Source: Sulfidibacter corallicola
GTDB taxonomy: Bacteria > Acidobacteriota > Holophagae > Acanthopleuribacterales > Acanthopleuribacteraceae
Length of the DNA stretch: 64,000 nucleotides
NCBI RefSeq assembly: GCF_017498545.1
Contig: NZ_CP071793.1
Location: forward strand, 11,030,256-11,094,255
Direction: 5' to 3'
The notes below the pieces were generated by a model. That model was not told where the DNA came from, searched no databases, and was given only the letters and a program-made list of their open reading frames with translations. Of the stretch, positions 19,142 to 26,941 are shown one piece after another. Both the position numbers and the translations under genes were made by a program. Each line of letters begins with the position of its first letter. Position 1 is the first letter of the stretch.

Positions 19142-19768
19142 TCAGTCCGTTTCGCCGGACCGCGACGCCAGCACGGCCTCGACGCGCGCCTCCCATTGGG
19201 CGATGCGCCCCGACCGGAAATACTCGATATAGTCCAGCGCGAGCAAGTGGCGAAACAGCCCCGCCCGTTTCGCCATCGACACACCCTTCAGGCGGGTCTG
19301 CCGAAAACGGGCGAACCATTCCAAGGCCTCACCGTAGGATTCGTCGATCAGGTTCCCGATCAAGTCGCGGATATGGCCCGAAAAGGCCGGCCCCTTCCCG
19401 CAGGTAGATACGGCGATTTCCAGATCGCCACGGCGCAATACCGCCGGTGCGAAGAAGTCCGCCGCGTCCACGTCGTCCACGGCCATGCTGAGGACCCCCT
19501 TGCCGCGCGCCAAATGGTACAGCTTGCGATTGAGCACGCGATCGTCCGTCGCGAAAATGGCCAAGTACATGCCGTCCAGGTCCTCGGGCTCGACGGTTCC
19601 ACGAATGATCCGCACCCCCTTTGGCATGGACCCGACCTCCGGTGCCACGACCGACAGATCCGCACCGGCTTCCATCAACCGCTCGGCCTTCTGGCGGGCG
19701 ATCTTGCCGCCGCCGACAATCAGGCAACGCTTTCCGGCGACGTGCAAATTAACGGTCAGCAAGGGCAT
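19142..19768 (-). CDS. sirC: Precorrin-2 dehydrogenase / sirohydrochlorin ferrochelatase-like (SirC/Met8/CysG-N)
   Basis: 208 residues, ATG at 19768 inside the end of nirJ (20-nt overlap) with AAGGAGG upstream. The N-terminus LHVAGKRCLIVGGGKIARQKA is the NAD-binding fold of the CysG N-terminal/Met8 family; FATDDRVLNRKLYHLARGKG and AVDDVDAADFFAPAVLRRGDLEIAVSTCGKGP are further family motifs (split here by me only in description). It oxidises precorrin-2 to sirohydrochlorin and may also insert iron, giving siroheme for the NirDLGH step. As last gene of the d1 operon it supplies a step for which Pseudomonas relies on cysG located elsewhere. Whether it has chelatase activity cannot be told from sequence. 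Confidence 0.88.
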   Translation of the reverse strand: MPLLTVNLHVAGKRCLIVGGGKIARQKAERLMEAGADLSVVAPEVGSMPKGVRIIRGTVEPEDLDGMYLAIFATDDRVLNRKLYHLARGKGVLSMAVDDVDAADFFAPAVLRRGDLEIAVSTCGKGPAFSGHIRDLIGNLIDESYGEALEWFARFRQTRLKGVSMAKRAGLFRHLLALDYIEYFRSGRIAQWEARVEAVLASRSGETD

Positions 19769-20945
19769 GGGCCACCTCCTTCGGGGCGAAACGGTTCAAG
19801 GTTACGAGTTCTTCGTCGGTCAGGTAACAGCCGGGATCTTCGGCCCAGGGGTCGCCGCACTGGGCAAAGGCCCGCGTCCGCGTATTGCCGTTGCAGATGG
19901 CCAGGGCGGGACAGGATCCGCAACGCCCTTTCAGGGGCCGCCGTTTCGCGCGCAGGCCGATCATCAGGGGATCCCGGGTCTGGGCCCAGATGTGGCTGAA
20001 CGGGCGCGTTTTGACATTGCCGAGACCGTGGTCCCACCACATGGTGTCGGGATGAACCTCGCCGCGATTGTCGATATTGGCGACCCCCTCACCCGTAGCG
20101 TTTCCGCCCCATCGTTCCAAAACGGCACGCATTTCGTCGAACCGCTCGGGCATCTCGCGTGCGACCCAGCGCAGAAAGTAGACCCCATCGGCGTCGTTGT
20201 TGCCGGTCACGATGTGGGGCCCGGATCCGCGCAGGGCGAAGTCGGCCGCGGCCTCGAACAGAATTTCCATCGTGCGCCGGGCGCGAACGTGAGCCAGGTC
20301 CTTACCGCGGTGGATCCTGCCGCGTCCCGCGTAATTGAGGTGCGAGACATAGAACTTGGCGGCACCCTCCCGCTCGGCCAGTGCCAGGACTTCCGAAAGC
20401 TGATGCTCGTTTTCCTGGGCGAGTGTCATGCGAATGCCGGTGGACAGGCCGGCACCGATGCACCGCCGGATGCCGGCAAGAGAGGCGTCAAAGCTGCCGG
20501 GCTCGCCGCGGAACCGGTCGTGCACATCCCCGATCCCGTCGAGGCTGATCCCCACGTAGGCGAAACCCAATGCGCGGATGCGCGCGACCGCGGCGTCATC
20601 GATCAGGCAGCCGTTGCTGGAAAGCGTGAGCCGCAGACCGCGATCCGAAGCGTAAGCGGCGATGTCGAAAAAGTCGGGCCGCATCAGCGGTTCCCCGCCG
20701 GAAAGGATCACCATGGGCGGGTTCAAGGTCGCGAGATCGTCCACGACCTCGAACGCCTGTGCGGTGGTCAACTCCCCCGGGAAACGACCGTTCGCCGCAA
20801 AAGCGTAACAGTGGGTGCAACGCAGGTTGCAGGTTCGGGTCAGGTTCCAGATCACCACCGGCGCGCGGGGCGCTCGACCGCTCGGCGGCCGCCGGCTGCG
20901 CGATGGCGCGAACAACAAGGACATATAGGTGGATAGGCGAAACAT
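19749..20945 (-). CDS. nirJ: Heme d1 biosynthesis radical SAM protein NirJ
   Basis: 398 residues. The radical SAM cluster motif is Cys39-x3-Cys43-x2-Cys46 (TRTCNLRCTHCYAFA), followed by SGGEPLMRPDF (SAM contact) and SLDG. The C-terminal SPASM-like region has CGSCPALAICNGNTRTRA and later CGDPWAEDPGC, which would bind a second cluster. NirJ removes propionate side chains of 12,18-didecarboxysiroheme on the way to the oxo groups of heme d1. Ribosome site GGAGT lies about ten bases before the ATG. Position after the four NirDLGH-type genes is the same as in Pseudomonas, which supports the call over other SPASM proteins. Confidence 0.92.
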   Translation of the reverse strand: MFRLSTYMSLLFAPSRSRRPPSGRAPRAPVVIWNLTRTCNLRCTHCYAFAANGRFPGELTTAQAFEVVDDLATLNPPMVILSGGEPLMRPDFFDIAAYASDRGLRLTLSSNGCLIDDAAVARIRALGFAYVGISLDGIGDVHDRFRGEPGSFDASLAGIRRCIGAGLSTGIRMTLAQENEHQLSEVLALAEREGAAKFYVSHLNYAGRGRIHRGKDLAHVRARRTMEILFEAAADFALRGSGPHIVTGNNDADGVYFLRWVAREMPERFDEMRAVLERWGGNATGEGVANIDNRGEVHPDTMWWDHGLGNVKTRPFSHIWAQTRDPLMIGLRAKRRPLKGRCGSCPALAICNGNTRTRAFAQCGDPWAEDPGCYLTDEELVTLNRFAPKEVAHALADR

Positions 20946-20967
20946 GGGCGCTGACTCCTCGGTGTCC

Positions 20968-21528
20968 TCAGGTCGTGGCCGAAGCCCCGGGCCCCGCCCG
21001 CAGGGAGTCGGGCGGTGTGGCCAGCTTCAGGCCGGTTTTTTTCAAGAGGCGGGTGCTGAACAGCACGCGGTGTTGGCGAACCGGGTCGCCGAGCAGTTCG
21101 CGGATTTGCGCCACTTGCGCTTCCACGTCCTCCGCGCGGCGACCGTGCACCATGGCGAACAGGTTGTAGGGCCATACGGGTGGATGCCGTGGCCGGCGGT
21201 AACAGTGACTCACGAACGGCAAGGCCCCGACGGCCGCACCCAACCGGTCCACTTCCGAATCGGGCACATCCCAAACGGACATCCCGTTGAACCGGTACCC
21301 CAACGCGTAGTGATTGGGAATGATGCCGATCCGACGGATGGCGCCGCGGTCCAGGAGTTCCCGAAGCCGGGCCATGACCTCCTCGGCGGTCATCTCCAGG
21401 GTTGCGGCCAGGTGCGCATAGGGCTCGGGCACGAGCGGCAACCCGTCCTGCGTCGCCCGGATCAGGGCCCGGTCGCGTGCGTCCGGCCGCCAACCGAATC
21501 GATTCGTTTCACTTTGTGGGTACTTCAT
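20968..21528 (-). CDS. nirH: Siroheme decarboxylase subunit NirH-like (AsnC/Lrp fold, AhbB type)
   Basis: 186 residues from the ATG at 21528 (GAGGAGC upstream); the open frame continues 169 codons upstream only as a shadow of nirG. An N-terminal winged helix (EPYAHLAATLEMTAEEVMARLRE) is followed by the RAM-like domain with the HYALGYRFNGMSVWDV and FVSHCYRRP motifs of the AhbB/NirH group, and a C-terminal HRVLFSTRLLKKTGLKL. With nirG it would form one decarboxylase heterodimer acting on siroheme. The D/L/G/H names are assigned by gene order relative to Pseudomonas (F-D-L-G-H-J); the individual letters are less certain than the family. Confidence 0.85.
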   Translation of the reverse strand: MKYPQSETNRFGWRPDARDRALIRATQDGLPLVPEPYAHLAATLEMTAEEVMARLRELLDRGAIRRIGIIPNHYALGYRFNGMSVWDVPDSEVDRLGAAVGALPFVSHCYRRPRHPPVWPYNLFAMVHGRRAEDVEAQVAQIRELLGDPVRQHRVLFSTRLLKKTGLKLATPPDSLRAGPGASATT

Positions 21529-21551
21529 GCCAAGCTCCTCGTGCCAACGGG

Positions 21552-22028
21552 TCAGGCTTCCAATTTGAGTTCCAGGAAATAGCTCCGTTCCTTCGGGAAA
21601 GGGTAGATCGGCAGGCCCGTCGTCGCTTCCAGCCGTGCCAACACCCCTTCCAGGTCCTCGGCCCGCTCGGTAAGCACGACGAACCACATGTTCAGGTCGA
21701 AATCGCGAAGGTAGTTGTGAGCGACCTCGGGCGTCTCGTTCAGGAGTCGGGCGATCTCGGCGATGCGCAGCTCGGGAACGGCCATCGCGGCCAGGGTGAC
21801 GCCACCGCCCATCGCTTCGGCGTTGTACAGCGGGCCGAAACGCGAGGCGATCCCCCACTCTTCCAGCCGGCCAATGCGCTCGATCAGCTCCTGTTCGCCA
21901 ATGCCGAGCGTCTTGGCCGCCCGCGCGAAGGGTCGCGCGCAAATCGGAAACCCACCCTGCAGGCCATTGATGATGCGGCGATCGATGTCGTCCAGGGAAA
22001 ACGTCTCTCGGACCCGTTTGCCAGTCAC
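21552..22028 (-). CDS. nirG: Siroheme decarboxylase subunit NirG-like (AsnC/Lrp fold, AhbA type)
   Basis: 158 residues. Starts four bases inside the end of nirL (ATGA overlap). HTH (FARAAKTLGIGEQELIERI), then the substrate-binding half with EVAHNYLRDFDLNMWFVV, the AhbA/NirD-type signature, and PIYPFPKERSYFLELKLEA at the end. It pairs with the downstream NirH-like subunit. Together the four subunits remove the acetate carboxyl groups of siroheme at C12 and C18. The Lrp-like fold is not expected to bind DNA in this family. Confidence 0.85.
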   Translation of the reverse strand: MTGKRVRETFSLDDIDRRIINGLQGGFPICARPFARAAKTLGIGEQELIERIGRLEEWGIASRFGPLYNAEAMGGGVTLAAMAVPELRIAEIARLLNETPEVAHNYLRDFDLNMWFVVLTERAEDLEGVLARLEATTGLPIYPFPKERSYFLELKLEA

Positions 22029-22594
22029 GCCTCACCTCCGGCGCATGATGCCAGGCGGTTCCGCCCAGTGGTGATCTCTTCGGGGTTTTGGGGGATCGGC
22101 TCGGATGTTTCCACGTGGCGCATCACGGGGCCACACTGCTTGAAGCGCCGCCGCGAAAAGAGAACGCGGTGGTTTTGGGCCAGGGATCCGGCGGCCTCGA
22201 CGAGCCGGTCCACCTGATCCAGGACCCGGGCCCGGTCGACGCCGTGAATCATGCAGTAGAGGTTGAAGGGCCATCGTTCCGGGATCGGTCGCCGGCGGTA
22301 GCACAGGGTCACGAACGGGAACCCGGTCAGCACGGCGGCCAGCCGATCCAACCGATCCGGGTCGACCTGCCACACGACCATCGCGTTGGCCGACCATCCC
22401 AGTTCGTGATGGCGCACCACCACCCCGAAACGCTTGAGGGTGCCGTCCCGCAACCAGCTCTGAATGCGGGTCAACACGGCTTCTTCGGAAAGCCCGAGCG
22501 GGCGTCCCAATGCGGCGTAGGGCCTTGGTTCCAAAGGCAACCCACGACACAGCGCATCGAGAAGCCGCCGATCGAGCGGGGTGAGTTCCGTCAT
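22025..22594 (-). CDS. nirL: Siroheme decarboxylase subunit NirL-like (AsnC/Lrp fold, AhbB type)
   Basis: 189 residues from the ATG at 22594, overlapping the nirD stop by four bases; the frame is open 126 codons upstream but that part is a shadow of nirD. It shows RPYAALGRPLGLSEEAVLTR (winged helix), HHELGWSANAMVVWQV and FVTLCYRRRP (AhbB group) and HRVLFSRRRFKQCGP near the end, parallel to the NirH-like protein. A 25-residue tail follows that the other B-type subunit lacks. Partner of the NirD-like subunit just upstream. Confidence 0.85.
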   Translation of the reverse strand: MTELTPLDRRLLDALCRGLPLEPRPYAALGRPLGLSEEAVLTRIQSWLRDGTLKRFGVVVRHHELGWSANAMVVWQVDPDRLDRLAAVLTGFPFVTLCYRRRPIPERWPFNLYCMIHGVDRARVLDQVDRLVEAAGSLAQNHRVLFSRRRFKQCGPVMRHVETSEPIPQNPEEITTGRNRLASCAGGEA

Positions 22595-23034
22595 AAGGCA
22601 AACCCCGTATCCAGGTGATAACTCTTCTCCATGGGAAACGAGAAGATCGGTCGCTCGATGGCTCGTTCCATCTGCGCCAAGGTTTCCTCCAGGGCATCGT
22701 TCGAGGCGGCGTGCACCACGAACCACAAATTGAGCGCATCCTCGCGTTCGTAGTTGTGGTTGACCCCTGGAAATTCGGAAATGCGAGCTGCGATTCTCGC
22801 CAGTTCGTCGTCCTCCGCGGCGGTGGCCGCCAGTGTGGAAGCGCCTGTCCGACCTGGCCGAACGACCGCACCGATTCGAGAGAGTGCCCCCTGCCGCTTC
22901 AGCTCGCGATAGTGCGCCAGAACCGCGTCCTCGGTGAGACCCATCTCCTCCGCGATGACCGCGAAGGGGCATGGACTGAGCGGGAACCCACGCTGGAAGC
23001 GATCCAACAGTTCTTTTTGCAATGGATCGATCAT
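22591..23034 (-). CDS. nirD: Siroheme decarboxylase subunit NirD-like (AsnC/Lrp fold, AhbA type)
   Basis: 147 residues, GGGGA six bases before the ATG and only one base after the nirF stop. The winged helix (CPFAVIAEEMGLTEDAVLAH) is followed by GVNHNYEREDALNLWFVVH, the AhbA/NirD signature, and PIFSFPMEKSYHLDTGF. In some organisms NirD and NirL are fused; here all four subunits are separate proteins joined by translational overlaps. Confidence 0.85.
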   Translation of the reverse strand: MIDPLQKELLDRFQRGFPLSPCPFAVIAEEMGLTEDAVLAHYRELKRQGALSRIGAVVRPGRTGASTLAATAAEDDELARIAARISEFPGVNHNYEREDALNLWFVVHAASNDALEETLAQMERAIERPIFSFPMEKSYHLDTGFAL

Positions 23035-23035
23035 C

Positions 23036-24580
23036 TCATTTCCCCAATTGGCCGGCGCGGTGGGTGAAGAAGATCCCGCTCGGCTTGGTGACGGGCAGTT
23101 CCCCCACTTTGGTCATGGCATAGGCGTCGTAGATTTCCACCTTGTTCGCATCGCGCACCGAGATCCAAATGCGTTCACCCTTGGGCGTGAATTCCATATG
23201 CATCACCCCTGGCCCGGGTTCCAGTCGCTTGACCACGCGGCGGCTCTGGGTGTCGATGACCTGCACCACGCCATTGTCCGGATAGGCGAAGTTGACCCAA
23301 AGGCGACGGCCGTCCGGGGCCGCCACGACGAAGACCGGCCGGCCGTGGACATCGACGCGGTCGAAGACCTTGAACCCCGTACCGTCGAGGCAGAGCACGC
23401 GGTTGCGCCCCACCGCGGGAAGGTAGGAATGGGCGTTGGTCATGGCCCAGCCCTCCAGGTGCGGCATTTTGTAGACCGGCAGCTTCTCGTCGCCTCTGCC
23501 CTGCTCGTCGACGACGCGCCGAACGCCCGATTCCAGATCCCACAGATCGATCAAGGCCATGCCGTCTTCGCCGAAAAGCCCCGCCACATAGTGACGGCCA
23601 TCGGGCGTGATCATGGCGTCGTAGGGTTTGGCACCGATCTCGGTGAATTTGTGGATGGTCAGGTCGCCCGGCCCGCGAAATCGGGCGACCCAGATTTCGT
23701 CGCTGTCGAACAGCGACCACACGAACCGATGGTCGGGTGCTTCCACCAGGCCGACAGTTTTCGAGCCGCCGGTCGCGGGAACGTCGGCGACCAGGTCCAG
23801 CGTGTCGCTGTCGAAGATGCGCACGCCGCCGGGTTCGTAGTTGGAGACGGCGACCCATTTCCCGTCCTGACTGATGGCGCCACCGATGCTGTTGCCTCCC
23901 TGGATCACGCGTCGCACGATGCGGCGCCCCAACAAGTCGATCTTGGTCAGGCCGCCGTCGCGACCGAACACGTAGGCGTAGCGCTGGTCGCGCGAGAACA
24001 CGATCGACGCGTGCGACAGGTCGCCCAGCCCCGTCACCTCACCCAGGATGCTGTTGGTGGTGGTTTCCACGATCACGACGGTTCCCGAGGCGCGCTCGAT
24101 GATGCAGCCCAGGTCCCCCGTGCCACGGAGGCCCAACGGGGCGACGGTGGCTTCGGCTTCGCGAAATTCGGGCTCGGGCAAACCGGCGATGAGGCGTTCG
24201 GCCAGGAATTCGGCCTCCGCGACGCTGAGTTCATCGCGCCAGGCGGGCATGGCGGTGTGGGCCACACCATTGCGCATGATGGCCACCAAAGAGGCCTTGC
24301 CGTAGCGCGCCATGCGGTCGGGCAGCAGCGCGGGGCCCAATCCGCCCTTCATCGTGAGCCCGTGACAGGACCCGCAATCCTGACGCAGCAACTCGGTAAG
24401 TTCCCTGGGGCTTCGCGTGGGCTTCGCTTTTTTCTTCTGTCCTTTCGAAGGCGCGTGTTTTGTGGCCACGGTCGTGGTTGCCGCGGGACCACCGGCGCCC
24501 CCACCGGCAAGCGCCCCGACCATCGTGAACAGGCCCATGGCACACACCAGAAAAGTGCCGACTCTAGCCAAGGTGGGCAT
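23036..24580 (-). CDS. nirF: NirC-NirF fusion: cytochrome c domain plus d1-type beta-propeller
   Basis: 514 residues. Signal peptide 1-26 (VGTFLVCAMGLFTMVGALAG), a basic linker, then a c-type heme domain (Cys69-x2-Cys72-His73 in CGSCHG, distal Met in TAMPAW), then an eight-bladed propeller of the cytochrome d1 family (VIVETTTNSILGEV, SHASIVFSRDQRYAYVFGRD, NSIGGAISQDGKWVAVSNYEPGG). In Pseudomonas NirC (a small cytochrome c) and NirF are separate, adjacent genes; here they appear as one polypeptide. NirF acts in the periplasm in late heme d1 synthesis, and the fused cytochrome could take its electrons. It begins 17 bases inside the end of nirE. Confidence 0.88.
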   Translation of the reverse strand: MPTLARVGTFLVCAMGLFTMVGALAGGGAGGPAATTTVATKHAPSKGQKKKAKPTRSPRELTELLRQDCGSCHGLTMKGGLGPALLPDRMARYGKASLVAIMRNGVAHTAMPAWRDELSVAEAEFLAERLIAGLPEPEFREAEATVAPLGLRGTGDLGCIIERASGTVVIVETTTNSILGEVTGLGDLSHASIVFSRDQRYAYVFGRDGGLTKIDLLGRRIVRRVIQGGNSIGGAISQDGKWVAVSNYEPGGVRIFDSDTLDLVADVPATGGSKTVGLVEAPDHRFVWSLFDSDEIWVARFRGPGDLTIHKFTEIGAKPYDAMITPDGRHYVAGLFGEDGMALIDLWDLESGVRRVVDEQGRGDEKLPVYKMPHLEGWAMTNAHSYLPAVGRNRVLCLDGTGFKVFDRVDVHGRPVFVVAAPDGRRLWVNFAYPDNGVVQVIDTQSRRVVKRLEPGPGVMHMEFTPKGERIWISVRDANKVEIYDAYAMTKVGELPVTKPSGIFFTHRAGQLGK

Positions 24581-25358
24581 GACTTGCCTCCTGCAGGGGT
24601 TTGGCGACCATGTGGGGGGCCAGGCGTTCCGCGACGCGAACCACCGCGCCCACGACCAGTAGGGTCGGCGAACGGAAGCTCAGTTCCGCCAATTCGTTCT
24701 TCACCCTTTCGAGGGTACTGAAGTGGACCCGTTGCTCCGGCGTGGATCCATTTTCCACCGCGGCGACCGGCGTGCGGACGGACATTCCGTGTCGGGTCAG
24801 GTTCGTCCGTATTTCGTCGAGGTTGGCCAATCCCATGTAAAAAACCAGGGTCGTCCCTTCCGAAACCAGGCTCGGCCAATCCAGGTTCAGCGGTTTCCCC
24901 GCCCGACAATGGCCGGTGACGAAGCGAACGCTGGTGGCGTAACCTCGGTGGGTCAGCGGAAGGCCGACGGAGGCGCCGCAACCCGCGGCGGCGGTGATGC
25001 CGGGAACCACGACCACCTCGATCCCGGCAGCGACCAACTCGAGCGCCTCTTCGCCGCCACGGCCGAAGATGAAGGGATCGCCGCCCTTGAGCCGAACCAC
25101 GGTGCCGTGGGTCTGGGCCAACTCCACCAGGATGTCGTTGATCTGGGCTTGGGGCGTGTGATGGCGGCCGGGGTATTTCCCCACGAATACGCGGGGAGTT
25201 CGCGAGGGGATCAGGTTCATGATCGAGGCATGAACCAACCGATCGTACACGACCACGTCCGCTTCGCCCAGCAGGCGGTAGGCCTTCAACGTGAGAAGTT
25301 CGGGATCTCCTGGCCCCGCCCCTACCAGAAACACTTTTCCAAGGGCTTTGCTATTCAT
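24564..25358 (-). CDS. nirE: Uroporphyrinogen-III C-methyltransferase (SUMT)
   Basis: 264 residues from the ATG at 25358 (AGGAGC upstream); upstream codons in the same frame shadow nirN. Family motifs: VFLVGAGPGDPELLTLKA, DVVVYDRLV, RLKGGDPFIFGRGGEE (SAM site), VVPGITAAAGCGASVGLPLTHR, GTTLVFYMGL, and PVAAVENGSTPEQRVH. It methylates uroporphyrinogen III at C2 and C7 to precorrin-2, the first step committed to siroheme and heme d1. The name nirE rather than cobA is chosen from the operon; the enzyme reaction is the same. Confidence 0.92.
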   Translation of the reverse strand: MNSKALGKVFLVGAGPGDPELLTLKAYRLLGEADVVVYDRLVHASIMNLIPSRTPRVFVGKYPGRHHTPQAQINDILVELAQTHGTVVRLKGGDPFIFGRGGEEALELVAAGIEVVVVPGITAAAGCGASVGLPLTHRGYATSVRFVTGHCRAGKPLNLDWPSLVSEGTTLVFYMGLANLDEIRTNLTRHGMSVRTPVAAVENGSTPEQRVHFSTLERVKNELAELSFRSPTLLVVGAVVRVAERLAPHMVAKPLQEASHAHLG

Positions 25359-25411
25359 GGTTTGCTCCTGTTCTCCGTCGATGGGGAAACCCGAGGCTCC
25401 AGGTCGGGGAG

Positions 25412-26941
25412 TCAGTGGCTCGTCCCTTCTTCGAAACGGGTTTTGTTGAACACGTTGTACTTGCCCGACGGCTTCTTCATGGGCAATCGCTTCACTTCCC
25501 GCAGCGTTTCCGCGTCGTAGACGATGACGGCGCCGTCCAGGTCCCAAACGCTCAGCAGGGCATACTTGCCGTCCTTGGTGAATTCCACGTGGGCCGCGGT
25601 TTTGCCGGGCTCGGGTTGCAGGGTCTTGGCGATGGTCAGGGTTTGCTTGTCGATCACGTGAACCTTGTCCCGGTGGGGTCCGAAAAAGACGTCGACCCAG
25701 GCGTAGCGACTTGCCCGGTGGCTGCGCATGAAGAATCCGGGGCCCAGCGTTTCCAGCTCTGCGGTGGTCTTCCACGTGTCCATGTCGATGAAACTGACCT
25801 TGCCGGTCTTCAGGTTCGGCGTGGCCAGAATGCGGCGTCCCTTCCAGTCCCACTTGATGCCCGAGCCCAGGTGGGGCATGCCCGCCAGATCCAGTGAAGC
25901 GACCACGGCACCTCGATCGAGGTCGACCACTTGCCCGCCCGGCGCTTCGGCGGCCTCGGGATCGGGCCGGGTGGCGCCCATCAGGTGGCGGTACTTTTGG
26001 TCGAAGAAAAAGTCGTCGAGGCAGTGCTCGACCGCGATGCGACGCACATCGACGCGGGCGATGTCGTCACCGCGGTACGGGATTTCCCAGACCTCCGGGA
26101 TGTCCTTGAGGGCGACGATGAAGCTGTCCCGAGGCGGCGCGGTGTACACGGCACTGACGCGGCTGCTCCGTCCGTCGAAACCGGTAGCCGGCACCACCCG
26201 CAGGGGTCGCAGGTCTTCGCCCGAGAGGATCACCACGTTGTGGGGCAGGTAGTTACCCACGGCGACGAAGCGACCGTCCGGCGAGACTGCGGCGTTGCGG
26301 GTGTTGATGCCCGCACGGACCTCGGCCACCATTTTCAGGTTGTAGATGTCGTACTTGGAGATCCATCCGTCCCGCGACGCAAAGAAGACAAAGCGGCCAT
26401 CGCGGGTGTATTTGGGACCCCCGTGCAGCGCGAAACGGGTGGGAAAGCGGTGGATGGGCGTGAAGGTGTCGCCATCCAGCAGGGTTGCGTGGTGGTCGCC
26501 GGTTTCCACCACGATGAAGAGATTCATCAGATCCGCGTCGAAGACCGGTTTGGCGGGAAGCGGCGCCGGTTGGTGCACGATGCGGCTGCGTGCGATTTCC
26601 CGCTCACCCCATTTGGGCACGCCAAACAGCGGGCGGTACATGTACCCGACCAGCGATTCGATTTGGTCGGCGTCGAGCACCGCTTCGAAGGCGGGCATCT
26701 GCGTCGCCGGGCGCCCCTTGGTGACGACCGCGATCGCGTGGTCGCGTTTGAGCCGGCGCAGGCTTTGGGGAATCAGTGCCGGGCCGGTGCCGCCCAGCCG
26801 GTCCGTACCGTGGCAGGAAGCGCAATGGTGAGCATACAGTGCCGCGGGTTTCGGTGCGTTTGCCGGGAGCGTGGCGAAGAGCGTCGTGGCGCCGGCGACG
26901 AAGGAATAAACCATCCAGAGAGCGACGATTGAACGAAACAT
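25412..26941 (-). CDS. nirN: Dihydro-heme d1 dehydrogenase NirN (cytochrome c / d1 propeller)
   Basis: 509 residues. The ATG at 26941 has GAGG six bases upstream; an ATG five codons earlier is possible. Signal peptide, then a cytochrome c domain (Cys40-x2-Cys43-His44, CASCHG) and an eight-bladed d1 propeller (GGPKYTRDGRFVFFASRDGW, NTRNAAVSPDGRFVAVGNYL, HVEFTKDGKYALLSVWDLDG). In an alignment by eye with P. aeruginosa NirS, one of the two active-site His is replaced by Asp (LDDFFFD) and the other is kept (PHLGSG, His357). A single distal His is the NirN pattern, so this is more likely the last heme d1 maturation enzyme than a nitrite reductase. First gene of the operon. Confidence 0.82.
   Translation of the reverse strand: MFRSIVALWMVYSFVAGATTLFATLPANAPKPAALYAHHCASCHGTDRLGGTGPALIPQSLRRLKRDHAIAVVTKGRPATQMPAFEAVLDADQIESLVGYMYRPLFGVPKWGEREIARSRIVHQPAPLPAKPVFDADLMNLFIVVETGDHHATLLDGDTFTPIHRFPTRFALHGGPKYTRDGRFVFFASRDGWISKYDIYNLKMVAEVRAGINTRNAAVSPDGRFVAVGNYLPHNVVILSGEDLRPLRVVPATGFDGRSSRVSAVYTAPPRDSFIVALKDIPEVWEIPYRGDDIARVDVRRIAVEHCLDDFFFDQKYRHLMGATRPDPEAAEAPGGQVVDLDRGAVVASLDLAGMPHLGSGIKWDWKGRRILATPNLKTGKVSFIDMDTWKTTAELETLGPGFFMRSHRASRYAWVDVFFGPHRDKVHVIDKQTLTIAKTLQPEPGKTAAHVEFTKDGKYALLSVWDLDGAVIVYDAETLREVKRLPMKKPSGKYNVFNKTRFEEGTSH

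Noticed and set aside
22595..22972. Extension of nirL upstream of 22594
   Set aside because: Reads nirD in another frame; the ATG at 22594 with the overlap to nirD fits the family length.
25412..26941. Call as nitrite reductase NirS
   Set aside because: Only one of the two active-site His is visible and the motifs resemble NirN; kept as NirN with the doubt stated.
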